NCBI RefSeq assembly: GCF_958298935.1
Contig: NC_084937.1
Location: 24,809,568-24,873,567, forward strand
DNA length: 64,000 nucleotides
Reading direction: 5' to 3'
From: Phragmites australis
Lineage: Eukaryota > Streptophyta > Magnoliopsida > Poales > Poaceae
Within the stretch, counting starts at the first letter, position 1. Each line of letters begins with the position of its first letter. Below, in pieces: positions 44,980 to 56,981 of this stretch. The notes under the pieces are model-generated. The model did not search any database. It was given only the letters and a program-made list of their open reading frames with translations, and had not been told where the DNA came from. The position numbers and the translations under genes are program-made.

Positions 44980-47900
44980 ATGGCGGTAGGGCATGCCGCG
45001 GCGGCGATCGGCGGCGGGGACGGGGCGGGGGGTCAGGCGACATCGGAGGAGCCGCTGCCAGCGGAGGGGGTGCCGGCGGCGATCACCATGGAAGGGGATG
45101 AGGCGGAGGAGGAGGAGGAGGAGAAATGGCTGAATCATTACTCGTCGATGCAGAGTATACTGATCGTCGGCGACGGGGACTTCTCCTTCTCGCTGGCTCT
45201 GGCCACCGCGTTCGGCTCCGGCGCGAACCTGGTCGCAACGTCTCTCGACACCTATGGTTCGTTCGATCGCTTCCGCTTTCTCTTTCTCTTCCGGCGCGTA
45301 AAGGTGCTGCCTTTGCTACTACTCTACTACATATTAATGATATAAATGATTCCCTTCGTTTTTGGCCTTTTGCGCCTGGATATGGAAATTAATGGTACCC
45401 TGGATGGATGCATAGGAGAATGCCACCGGCTAATTTGACGATCCCAGAATGTGGTATCTTGTGTTGGTTGAAGAAGGATTTGTGGCATTTTGCTCCGTTG
45501 AGGTCGGGGTTACCTTGAAATGAGTGCCTTTACATTGTGGTGATGGAAGATCTATTGCAATTGCAACGTGATTCAGAAAGAGCTGGAAGTAATTTGATAT
45601 ATACATTGGATTTGTAGGGTGCCCTTGAATCTTATTTCGATGTATTTCTTGATTCTTGGAAATAGGCTTCTTGCTACTCTATTTGGCAAGATTTTACACA
45701 AGTTAACTGTAAGGAATAAAGTCCAATTTGCGTTATGTATTGTTTCTTGCTGCTAGAGATTGTATGTTAAGGAAATAACACACCCACTGAGCAAGCATTT
45801 TTGATATTTTCTAGTTTATCTGCCTTCTGCATTGCAGGTACCCAAACATTGTCAATTGGTGGTTAAGTACAATGTGTCTTTATTAGCTTTGTTGGTCGTA
45901 TAGTTGAAATGGTCTAGGTTAGGTTACTCCGTTTTATCTTTCTGCTTTGTGACCCACTCGCCTGATCAGTTGTTTGGAGTAACCTATCTGTTGCTTTGTA
46001 TTGTTTTTGCACCTTGCAGCACAATATATCTACTTTATTGGTTTTTTTTGCAACTTGTTTATGTCAAGGACAATACAAGGGCCGGTAAGGCCACAAAAGC
46101 AATTTCTTTAGGACCCCAATTGGAAAAGGAAACGGAAATAAACCAGTGGGAACATTAACATTCAGCCAAAATAAACACTATTTGAGGCTATCTAGTAAAA
46201 TGTCCTGATTTAACTCCATGTAACACCACTGTTTGTCTGTTTCTTTAGGAAAATTGTGATCTTTCAAGTTCCTCAGTTTCCTATTTGCTTCATTCTAATT
46301 TTTGCACTGAGCTGATCTCTTACCTAAGCTCAAAGGAATAGTATGGTTTGTGTAATTTTGTGATCAGTGGTAGTTGTGCTGACCTATTTTGACTGCATTT
46401 CTTGTGGGCGATTCCTCTTTTACAGAGGTGCTGATGGGCAAGTACAGCAAAGCGGAGTCAAATATAATGGAGCTGAAAATACTGGAGGCCACGGTTTTGC
46501 ATGGTGTTGACGTGAAAGGAATGAAATTTCACACTGACCTGAGGAACAGACGGTTCGATCGGATTGTCTTTAATTTTCCTCATGCTGGCTTCAGAGGACC
46601 TGAGGACCAGGTCCATATGATCAAGTATGTGCACCATTTTGTCTTGTTTTTTTTTTGTATTTAATGTTTATTAAATCCTGGATTAAGAAATTCTTGTTTT
46701 TCTTCACGTGTATTAGCTGTATCATAATTTGTCTTAGTGAATTCCTTGAATCTAGATTCGATATAGTATTCCCAAGGCTACATCTGTATGCAAAGAGGTT
46801 ATTCTTTTTTGTTTAGAAAACCTATGCGCTGATGCAAATGGCATCGGATAGATTATCAATGAAATTGTTTCTTTTTTCAGTTTTTATTCTAGCAACCGCT
46901 GATACTCTTTATGCATACAGTAAGAGTAAGTAATATATTAGATGCTTTACCTAAAGAATTAGTTGCATCGATCTTATCTGTCCTCAATAGGACATTTTAC
47001 TTCAGATCTTATGATGTAGAGAAAAAAGGTTCCCATGTGTCAACCTTTAATGCAAGAATAATAAGCCAAGAGCATATTGTTGGTTTCATGGACTTTTGTG
47101 TATATATCCTTTTTTGCAGCACTTTATAGTAGTTTTTTATTAGTTCTTTCTTTGTATGTACACTATACTAGAATTGTTATTGGAACGTGTTGAAGTTTTT
47201 CCGTATATATGAAACAAGATTGATAGTGTCGAGAAGGATTATTTTTTTATGACAATGGTAACAAAGTAGTTATCTGATTGTTACTTACTGCTTTTAGTCA
47301 AATTTAACAGGCTGCCTTCTTAGGACCTTTTGTTTCTTAGTAATCTTCTTTTTAACCATCTTCTCTGACCTTTAGTTTGCACAAGGAGCTGGTGAGGGGG
47401 TTTTTCCGCAATGCATGCAACCTACTTATGTCTTATGGTGAAATCCATGTTAGCCACAAGACAGGACATCCATATGATAGATGGGATCTTGAGCACTTAG
47501 CCTCGGAGTCTTCGCTTATTATGTTTGATAAAGTTGATTTCCAAAAGGCAGACTATCCTGGGTATAACCAAAAGAGAGGAGATGGTCGAAAGTGCGATCA
47601 ACCTTTCAATCTTGGTACTTGTTGCACATTCAAGTTCCAAATTGGAGAGTTGAAGAAGCGGAAGAAACTGAATTGGAGCAGGGCTGGGTCAATCTCATCC
47701 ATTGGAGGCAACGTCCATCTTGACAAATTGGCAACCGACACAAGGCCATTTCATCTGCCTTGGCTACATTTTTCTCCACCGTTCAACACAGCTCGCATGG
47801 CGGTGACTCTGCAGCCTCATGTAGTTGCTCAAAGGCAACAGCCAGGTTTTCTACTAAACTTCAATGGCACCGTGAGAGCTCTTTCGCTTCATCAACAAAG

Positions 47901-48249
47901 CACTGTCCTGCCAATGCTCAGCGTCCCAGGGCCATCGCTGAATGATTTACCTGCTCCAGTGGTCATCCCTCCACCAATGGGCAGAATCGCATGTCCCAAT
48001 CTCCTTGCACCTCAGGAGCAGCCTTGGTATAAGCAGAGAACTATTACTGATCTGCCAGGAAGAGATATCTACTCTTACTTTGAATACCAAAGGTGTGTGC
48101 AGAGGGAGCAAGAAATGCAGAGGCAAGCGATGATGCCTGGAGCAAACGGCTTGAACTATTCTTCTGCCTTCTTGGAAGATCGCCGCAGGGAATCTGTTCA
48201 GAAGCAGGAGTGGTTGCGCAGGAAGATCGCATTGCGCAGTCGGCAGTGA
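44980..48249 (+). CDS. BMT5-like (DUF2431) methyltransferase-fold protein, array copy 2
   Basis: Exons are 44980-45256, 46426-46624 and 47376-48249: 1350 nt, 449 aa, with the same phases as copy 1 (TATG|GTTCG, TCAA|GTATG; acceptors TTACAG and TTTAG). Start ATG 44980 gives MAVGHAAAAIGGGDG. It has motif I ILIVGDGDFSFSLALA, exon 2 FDRIVFNFPHAGF, and exon 3 YGEIHVSHKTGHPYDRWDLEHLA and GYNQKRGD. It ends with QKQEWLRRKIALRSRQ. Its N-terminal acidic linker is shorter than in copy 1. All motifs are intact, so this and copy 1 are the best candidates for functional members. The substrate is unknown. Confidence 0.92.
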
Positions 48250-48348
48250 AGGACCGTCGGGACTTCGGAGGTGTACGTGTATCTGCCAAGAAGATCGATC
48301 GAGCAGAGGAACTCGACCTCCCCAGATATGCTATGTTAGATATGACCA

Positions 48349-48391
48349 AGTGTTTTGTACACAGGTAGGGCTATTTTGTGTGGCAAACACT
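48349..48391 (+). promoter_or_regulatory. 3' UTR hairpin, copy 2
   Basis: AGTGTTT..AAACACT stem with the loop wording GTACACAGGTAGGGCTATTT, about 100 nt after the copy 2 stop. Confidence 0.45.
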
Positions 48392-48706
48392 GACCACAGC
48401 AGCAAAACGAATACTGATTCCAGTACCTGTGAATGGGGCTGTTTTTAGGGACACAGATTAACTGTAGCTATCTCGCTTAATTGCTACGATTACAGTGGTA
48501 AACCTGAACCAATGTCTTGTCGTTCTACGGGGAGCGATGTTTCCTACGTTCTACCTGCAATCGTTCTTTTTGCTGCACAGTGCTTCTGTAATCATTTGTT
48601 TCTTCAAGTATTTAACGTCAATTGTGCAGTTTAAGTCCGGCGACTGATAGACATCTATAGCTGTGTAAATGACCACATGTACGAGTACAAGAATAGGCAG
48701 TGCGTA

Positions 48707-48835
48707 CAGTGGTGGATTCAGAGCTAAAGCTAGGAGCTCTCCCTCCTCTCCCTCTTTTTGTCTCCTCATCCTCTTTTTTTCTTCTTTATCTTTTATAACC
48801 AAAAATTAAAGAGGGCTCCTGATGATCCGCCGCTA
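48707..48835. mobile_element. hAT MITE with perfect 8-bp target duplication and paralogous empty site
   Basis: The 129-bp element runs from CAGTGGTGGATTCAG to GATCCGCCGCTA and is flanked by AGTGCGTA on both sides (48699-48706, 48836-48843). The duplicated flank of copy 3 (near 54500) has the uninterrupted 'cagtcagtgtacatgaacactg', which is the empty site. Ends agree with the CAGTGGCGGA family. Confidence 0.85.
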
Positions 48836-50469
48836 AGTGCGTACATCAACAATGTTACCACGGCTATGGAATGCGCTCAGTTTCGGGCTGCTAGTACATA
48901 TTCTATCTCACTGCATCACGGGCAAGTACGTGGAACACGAGCATCCGTGAAAATTCGGAAACAAAATTTGCGACCCTGCTATTTTCAGTGCGAAAATTAT
49001 AATGAGTTTTGCCACATCCTTATTTCTTTATCTTTATATTTATTAATTAAAGGCTCTTTTATTTATTAATTAAAGGCTCTTCTAGTAGTTCCACGTCGAT
49101 CTTGGGATGAGACATGCTAAGAAAAAAAAGGTACTTTAAAAAATCCAAAAAAAAAAACATTCAACCCTTAGTTTAGCTAGTCCAAATTATACATATTGAT
49201 CTACACATGATATCTTTGTATTCGACTAGATAAGGCTAGTGTTATCTGGATATAGATATAGGTGTTGGAATCCGGTTCGAATTCGAATATCCGATTTGGT
49301 AAAGAAAATTCCAATACGTGAAATACACATCAGAATCCAACATGAGTGTCAGAATTCAACTCAAATTCGATGTGTCTGATTCGATAAAAAAAAATTAAAC
49401 ACAAATGTATAAGTAACACTGGACAAGAGACTTGACCATCCATAACAAACAAGGAGTCTTCCTGTTCTTTGCATAGGATGGAGTACATCTCCTATAAAAC
49501 AAAGGGTCGCACTAATTATCGGTCAACTAAAAATAGAATTGATTTTAGTCGGCGATTTGAGTCGTTCAAATACGATCCAACGCTCCACCCTCTTTCTTCT
49601 TCTTTCAGCCGACCTCATTCTCCACGAGACTGTCGTCACACCCCCACCTACCCCTTCCTCTTCTTGTCCCCGACGGCTTCCCTGCCACCGGATCCGCCTC
49701 CGCCGCTCTAACTAGTTGATTTTCAAACTCTCCTGCTGCCGTCATCCACTAGTCGTCCTCTACCACTCGCTGCCTCCGTTAGGCTAGCTGCCTCCCAAAA
49801 CCCCCCTTTCTAAGCCTGAGAAATACAAACCGACTCTAACAACCCCTCTTTGAACCCGAAGGAGAGCTCGCCGTCAGGCAGTGCTCATCAACAGAAACCG
49901 TGCTAGATTTCAGTCGACTGCACAGTAGGAAAATCGAAAAACAAAATGCAATCTGACACATGCGATCAAGAAAGAATAACAGCAGGACCCTCTCGTGCGT
50001 GGAGCTAAAAGGGGATCGTGATGTGCCCGTCACCTACGGAACCAACTGGTTTCGTCGATTCCTAGAAGGACGTTTTGCTTCGTATAGATGTAGGTCTGTG
50101 TGTGTTTGTGTGTGATGTGTGGTGTGCGTGTGTTTGTTCGAACAGATGCTACATTTGTACCCAGTCGAGAGGTGTTAAAAAAAAAAAACGCGTGCCCCAG
50201 CTGCCAGGCCCCAGCCACCCGAGGCCGCATCCCGCACAAGGAGGCCGCGACCGTTCGCGTCTCGCGGTGTGTCGAAACGGTTTGAGCTTCGAACCCGAGT
50301 CCACAACACTTCGCCTCCATAGACGGCGACGCACACGAGCACGCGTGGCGGTGTGGGTGGCCTCGCCGGAGGCAGCGTGCTGTGGCATGCGATAGGCGGT
50401 GGCGCTGGGGGAGAGGCGCCGTTGGAGGTTTCTGGGTTGGAGAAGCCTCCAGCGGAAGGGGCGCCGGAT

Positions 50470-53400
50470 ATGGGGGTAGACGGGAAGGGGGCGGCGCCTG
50501 TGGAAGGGGTACCGGCGATCACCGCAGACAGGGAGGAGAAGGAGGAGGATTTGGAAGAAGAAGAAGAGTTGAAGTGGATGAAGCATTACTCCTCGATGCA
50601 AAGCATACTGCTCGTCGGTGACGGGGATTTCTCCTTCTCGCTGGCGCTGGCCACCGCGTTCGGCTCCGGCGCGAACCTCGTCGGGACGTCCCTCGACACC
50701 TACGGTTCGTTCGATTGATTCCCCTTCCTCTTGTATCGTGCCATCTTTGCTACTGCAGACTAGAAATGGATAGATGCATACGACAGTACCATTCTGCATT
50801 CTCTGATTCGGTGGTTCCAGGAGATTGTGGTATTGTTTAAAGAAGGATTTGACGCACTTCATTGAGGTCAAGGTTATCTTGAAAGGGACAAAAATTGGGG
50901 CCTTTACATTGTGGTGATAGAAGAGTTATTGCAGTTGCAACACAATGCGGAAAGAGCTTGAAGTTATTTGATATTCACATTGGATTTGTGGGATGCCCTT
51001 CAATCTTGTTTAGTGCATTATCGATTCCTTGAAATATGCTTATTGCTATTTGGCAAGATTTTACTCGAGTTAATTGTAAATAGGGAAAATCACAAATACA
51101 ATAATACATCCCTACAAGTCACTTGAAGTTGCAAAATCCCCCCTACAAATAAAATAGTTATCTTTATCCCCTACAAGTCTAATCCCATAGCGAAATCCCT
51201 CCTCAGGGCTCTAACTTGATGCCATCTTAACATATTTGACATGATGTGACCTCGATTACTCCACATAAGCTGCCAGCGTGGAAAGTTAGGGATGAGGAAG
51301 GGTCTAATAGTGCACTAAAGTCCAATGAATCAGTGTGATTTCAATTTCCTCCACAAATCTGTCACAAACCTCCATATCTTAATCACTCAACATGTATAGA
51401 ACAGGATACAAATTGCTCCCACATGTAGAGTACTCGATACAGGGATACAAATCTAGAAGAAACTAGAAGGTTCTAGAAGTAGAATCGGAGGGTTCTAGCA
51501 TGAGCAGAGAGGGCCCAGGAAGGAGATAGAAGAGGAGCCGGGGAAGAAGACGCCGTGTGTTCTGATTTCTTCGATGCCCCTCATGGTTGTTGCCGCTTCC
51601 CTTTCGTAGTTGCTCTCCCTCGCGGACTGCCTGGGTCAAGAGCTAGCCCAATAGCTACACGATCCACCAAGCCCAGCCAGTCGAATAGCCTAGCAGCAGC
51701 CCGGTACATGACAAAATCAGACCAAAGGAGAAATTTAGTATCTATGCTATCTATGCTATCATCCTTCATGGAATGCTTGAGGTCACATCGCGGCAAATAT
51801 GTTAACATGGCCTCAAGTGAGAACCTTGAGGGGGATTTTACAATAGGCTTAGACCTGTAGGGTGGTAAATCCAACTATATTACTTGCAGGGTGTATTTGC
51901 AACTCAAAGTGATTTGTAAGGGGTATTTGCAATTTTCCCTTCTAAAAAATAAAGTCCTATTTGCGTGATGTTCTGTTTATTACTGCTAGAGGTTGCATGT
52001 TACGGTAGAAACACATCCATTAAACAAGCACTCTTGCTATTTTCCTTTTTTTCACATGCTTTTTGCATTGTTAGAACATGAATATTGTAAATTGGTTTAG
52101 TACAATGTTTGTTTATGGGCCTTGTTGTATCATACTGTTTGCATTGTTTAGGTTACTCAGTTCGATCTTTTTCACATCATGATATGTTCTTCTGATTGCC
52201 TGTTTGGAGTAACCTCTCTGTTGGCTTCATATGGTTTTTACACCTAGCAGTTGCAGCACAATGTGTCCGCATTGCTATAGCTTCTAATTTATTTTTGTGT
52301 GTGTGTCAAGGATGATACGAGGGTAAAGCTACTAAAGCAATTTATTTAGAACCCATTGGAAAAAGAGAGAAATGGAATTAAACCCGTGAGAACATTAACA
52401 TTCAGCAAACAAAAAAAATACTATATCCTTTTGTTATCTTTCAATAGTTTCTGAGTTCCGTATTTGCTTCATTCTAATTTTGGCTCTTGGTACCTGTATG
52501 CATTGAGCTGACATGCTTGCCCAAGCTCATAGGGATAGTATAGTTTGTGTGATTTCGTGATCATAATTAGTTGCTTATATTTTTTTTCTCTGCATTTCTT
52601 GTGGGCGATCCTCTTTTACAGAGGCTCTGAAGGGAAAGTACAGCAAAGCGGAGTCAAATATAATGGAGCTGAAGAGATTGGGGGCCACAGTTTTGCATGG
52701 CGTTGACGTGAACAGAATGAAATTTCACTCTGACCTGAAGAACAGACGGTTCGATCGGATTGTCTTTAATTTTCCTCATGCTGGCTTCAAAGGATCCGAG
52801 CACCAGGTGCATATGATCAAGTATGTGCACCATCTTGTTATGTTTTTGTAGTTAATGTTGGATTAAATCCATGGTAAAGAAGGTTATTATTGTTCTTCAT
52901 GTCGATTTGTTGTATCATAATTTGTCTTAGTGACTTCGTTAAGTCCAGAGTTGATTTAGTGTTCCTAAGGCTACATCTGTATATGAAGGCTTCAGCACTT
53001 TATGGTAGCTTTTGTTACTTTCTTCTTTGTATTTACACTTTACTAATTTTTTTTGCTGTAACTTGTCAGTAGAAATTTTTCCATACATATGAAATGATAG
53101 GTTTGATGATAAGTTTTAACTTTTGTGTGAAAGTGGTCATAAAATAGTTAGCTGATGGTTTCTTATTGCATTTAGAGAACTCAGGAACCTTTTGAAAATT
53201 AACAGTCTAACTTTTTAGGGTCTTCTAATTCTTAGTTAGCTTATTAACCATCTGCGCTGACCTTTAGGTTGCACAAGGAACTTGTGATGGCCTTCTTCCG
53301 CAATGCACGCCACCTGCTTCGTTGTTACGGTGAAATCCATGTTAGCCACAAGACAGGACCGCCATACGACAGATGGGATCTTGAGCACTTAGCCTCCGAG

Positions 53401-54018
53401 TCTTCTCTTGTTATGATTGAGAAAGTTGATTTTCACAAAGAAGACTATCCTGATTACAACCAAAAGAGAGGAGATGGTGCAAAGTGTGATCAACCATTCA
53501 AGCTAGGTCCCTGTTGCACATTCAAGTTCGAAATTGGAGAATTGAAGAAGCGAAAGAAACTGAATGCAAACAGGGCTGGCTCAGTCTCATCCGTTGGAGG
53601 CAACGATGCCCATCCTGACAAATTGGCAACTTCACCTGTTAGCGCAGTTCGCATGCCGATAACTCTGCATCCTTACGTGGTTGCTCAAAGGCAACAGCCA
53701 GGTCTTCTACAAAACTTTGATATCATAGCGAGAGCTCCTTGTTTTCGTCAACAGGGCACCGTTCAGCCATTGCTTAGCATCCCAGGGCCGTCACTGAATG
53801 CTTTTCCCGCTCCAGGCTGGTATCAAGAGAGAGCAGACTACTCTTACTTTGCCCGGGAATACCAAAAGAGTCTGCAGAGGGAGTATGAACTGGACAGGCA
53901 GGTGATGCCCGGTGCAAACAGCTCGACTTATTCTTCCTTCTTGGAGCGTCGCCTCAGGGAGTCTGTTCAGAAGCAGGAATGGCTGCACAGGATGATTGCA
54001 ATGTGCGGGAGGCAGTGA
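50470..54018 (+). CDS. BMT5-like (DUF2431) methyltransferase-fold protein, array copy 3 with altered N-terminus
   Basis: Exons are 50470-50704, 52622-52820 and 53268-54018: 1185 nt, 394 aa, with phases as in copies 1 and 2. The ancestral start MAVG has become GTG (50347), and that frame soon meets TAG. The first usable in-frame ATG for the domain is 50470 (MGVDGKGAAPVEG). The core is intact: ILLVGDGDFSFSLALA, ESNIMELKRLG, FDRIVFNFPHAGF, YGEIHVSHKTGPPYDRW, C-terminus QKQEWLHRMIAMCGRQ. The Pro-rich linker in exon 3 is about 50 residues shorter than in copy 2. Intron 1 carries an 857-bp MULE-like element. It is probably still coding, but translation from the downstream ATG is inference. Confidence 0.8.
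51083..51939. mobile_element. non-autonomous Mutator-like element in intron 1 of copy 3
   Basis: The ends GGGAAAATCACAAATAC and GTATTTGCAATTTTCCC begin terminal repeats that extend about 85 bp with mismatches ('tcacttgaagttgcaaa' against 'tttgcaactcaaagtga'). The flanks TTGTAAATA (51074-51082) and TTCTAAAAA (51940-51948) match at seven of nine bases, as expected for an aged 9-bp duplication. Introns of copies 2 and 4 show the unoccupied site ('gttaaytgtaaagaa..aaagtcc'). The interior has only a ~100-codon unrecognised ORF (51555-51860). Confidence 0.75.
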
Positions 54019-55590
54019 TGATCGTTGGCTGCCAAAAGGAACGATCAAATAGGAGGAACTTGACCTTTCCAGATATGCTACGTTCGATGTGAAGTGTTTT
54101 GTGTACAGGTAGGGACATTATGCGTGGCAAACACTAACCACAGCAGCAAAAGAAATGCTGGTTTCGGTGAATACAGGTAGGGACGTAGGGTCGTTCTTTT
54201 TTGCTGTACAGTGCTTCTCTGGCTATTTAGTTCTTGAATGACGTCAATTGTGCATTTTTAAGCAGGAACATTGCCCTAGAAATCTTCATGTTTTATTTCA
54301 TATTTGTACTAAGAACTATTTGGATCCAAAAATGCCTTTCCAAACCTGCCCCCAGACGTGACCGGTGTTGACCAACGCCTATACAGGCTCAGTTGGATCG
54401 TGTGGACCATGCACTGTTTAGTTAGTAGTGGAGACCTGACAACATGTCCGGCGATTGACTGAGACATGCATGACTAGATGTGTCAATACAAGAACAGTCA
54501 GTGTACATGAACACTGTTACCACGGTAATGGAATGCACGCAGTTTTTTACTGCTAGTACATATTCGTACCTCACTAAATCATGGATAAGTAACTGGAATA
54601 CGAATATCCATAAAAACCAGAAAACAAAAGTTTTGACCTACTATTCTCAATGCAAAAAAAATTCAGATGAGTTTTTGCCACATCCTTATCTTTTTATCAA
54701 CATAATTCGTATGCAAAAATGAGTCAAACAGTGAGGAATTTCGAAATATTTAGGAGCCAGGTCGGGATCCCAGTGCATCCCTGTTTCATAATCTGCTTCA
54801 ACTTGTTCAGAATTAATGTAATAAAATAAGATTGAACATATTTTGATTTTTTGCACACTCGCCCTCCTTGCCATTTGAACATAAGTCAACTTCCTAGTTT
54901 AACAAGTTCACATGGAAAATATTGAACTAGGTTTTACAGATTGTTAAATAAGTTTTTTAAAATAGCGCAAGAGCTCATGTAATACGAGTGCATGCTTTCT
55001 CATTTTATGCACACGCGCGTGTACTCCTAATCGGCAGATACTAGCGCCAATTCTAGGATTTGAACCCACCAAAAAACGGTGTACACCAGCACCAATTCTA
55101 GCCCTTCAGCCTTGGTTCGCTGGATGCACACTCCATCTGGCCAACTTCCATTGAACAAGTATTTAAATTTGTTGAGTGCAAATAAAAGCTAAAAGAATAT
55201 AAATTGAAATCACCTTTTTTAATAAAGAAAGCTTTATTTCATCGCGAAACAAATCAAATCCTCTTGAATTACTTTAGCATTCCTCTTGATTTATAGGGTT
55301 AGAAAAATGAAAAGGAAAAATAAAAAAAGTCAATTCGGAAGGCCTCCCTACGTCTACCTTACTCGTACTTCTAAGTTCTAACCATTAACCACTCCCACCA
55401 TGATCGATCCTCAGACCGCAGTCTGCACAAAGAAAGCCGCGAGCTCTGAAGACAACACACACTTGGACTCACTCGGCTTCGCAGCTTAGCCTCCCTCGAC
55501 GGCAATGCACACGAGCACACACGGCGATGGGGTAGCCTCGCCGGAGGTAGGGCTTAACACGGCGGTGATCGACGGCGGGGCAAGGTGTGA
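54019..55590. other. 3' flank of copy 3 and leader of copy 4
   Basis: It contains the copy 3 3' UTR hairpin (54093-54135) and flank blocks shared with copy 2. From about 55380 comes the degenerate leader of copy 4. The block 'cagcaccaattctag' / 'tagcgccaattctagg' is repeated near 55040 and 55090. No gene recognised. Confidence 0.35.
54093..54135 (+). promoter_or_regulatory. 3' UTR hairpin, copy 3
   Basis: AGTGTTT..AAACACT stem with loop GTGTACAGGTAGGGACATTA, about 75 nt after the copy 3 stop. Confidence 0.45.
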
Positions 55591-56204
55591 GGCGCCATTG
55601 GAGGTTGCTGGGATGGAGAGAAGCCGCCAGCGGGAGAGGAGGGGGTGAAGTGGGTGAAACATTACTCCTCTGCGCAGAGCATATTGATCGTCGGCGACGG
55701 GGACTTCTCCTTCTTGTTGGCGCTGGCCACCACGTTCGGCTCTGGCGCGAACCTCGTCGCGACGTCCCTCGACACCTATGGTTTGTCTACTTCCTCTTGC
55801 GGCGCATATGGTTCGTCCGATTGCTTCCTCTTTCTCTTGTAGCGCGCGCGCCATCTTTCACAATATGGACGGTACCTCCGTTTCTTTTTCTCTTTTCCCC
55901 CCTTGGCGTCTTGTATACGTGAATAAATAGAGCCGTGGAGAATGTGGTACTTGTGTTGTTTAGACTTTAGAGAAGGATTTGACACACTTCCTTGAGGTAA
56001 AAGTCTATATTAAAATTTAAGATATTACATCCATTCTTTGTACTTGTTGTTTAAGACATCGGCTCAGGGTCAATCATTTTTGGGTTAGTGGAACGTGGAT
56101 CAGTGGGGAAGGGGTGTCGTCCACTCCTACTCCCTCCCCGCCATCGCTCACCTCGAGCTCGGCATCCACACATCTCGTAGGCTGTAAATCAAGTAATTCA
56201 AGTA

Positions 56205-56981
56205 AGATATATTCGTTCATCAAACGAAGTATACCAATGATTTGTTGAAGAAGTTTAACGTGAGCGATGTAAAACTATTGGTGACACCGATAGCTACCTC
56301 GATTGTGCTTGATCTGGATGAAAATAGCGAGGAGGTGGACCAACGGGAGTACAGTACCATGATTGACTCCCTCCTGTACCTCACGGTGATAAGATCCGAC
56401 ATCCACTTCGTCGTCTGCTTGTGTGCTCGCTTACAGGTTTCACTGATGACGTCTCATTGTTAAGCGATGAAACACATTCTGAGATATCTCAAGCACACTC
56501 TCGAGTATGGTCTTTGGTTTTCTGCACCCTCTTCGTTTTCTCTTTGTGACTTTTCAAATACGGATTTTGCTGAGTGTAGAATTGATAGAAAGAGTATCTC
56601 TGGTACTTGTCATTTCTTAGTACTTCTCTTATGTGTTGGTCTTCTCACAAACAGTCTAGCGTTGCGCAGTCTACTGCTGAAGCTAAATATGTAGCTGCTG
56701 CTAGCTGTTACTTATGGATTTTTTGGATGATTGCTACCTTGAGGGATTCTGTGTTAGACTTTAGGAGTGTGACACTTTTGTGTGACAATACCAGTGTCAT
56801 AAGCTTAGTCAATAACCCAGTTCAACATTCCAGAATCAAACATATAGATATGAGATTTCACTTTCTGAGAGACCACAATGAGAAGGGAGGCATTGAGTTG
56901 AGCTATATAGATACTCAACAACAGCTAGCCGATATCTTTATCAAGCCTCTAGATGCAATAAGATTTACCTTTCTGAGATGA
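56205..56981 (+). pseudogene. Copia RT-connection/RNase H relic
   Basis: NDLLKKFNVSDVK, then LDLDENSEEVDQREYSTMIDSLLYLT, and the domain end KHILRYLKHTLEYGLWF, match the Copia RT-RNase H joint. After a TAA at 56461 and a shift near 56620, the RNase H motifs QSTAEAKYVAAASC, DNTSVISLVNNPVQHSRIKHIDMRFHFLRD and QQQLADIFIKPL follow. The stop and shift make it non-functional. Confidence 0.88.

Larger units (their letters stand above)
48250..50469. other. flank between copies 2 and 3
   Basis: It contains the copy 2 3' UTR hairpin (48349-48391), the hAT MITE (48707-48835), and a tandem 25-bp duplication (ttatttattaattaaaggct block) near 49040-49082. From about 50200 comes the GC-rich leader of copy 3. 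No other gene recognised. Confidence 0.4.

Noticed and set aside
50075..50395. 106-codon ORF covering the copy 3 leader
   Set aside because: It starts in a low-complexity GT-rich tract and a poly-A run, and represents the ancestral frame ending at the stop; not a separate gene.
51555..51874. Paired ORFs of about 100 codons on both strands
   Set aside because: Inside the non-autonomous Mutator-like element; no recognisable domain, kept only as a possible captured segment.
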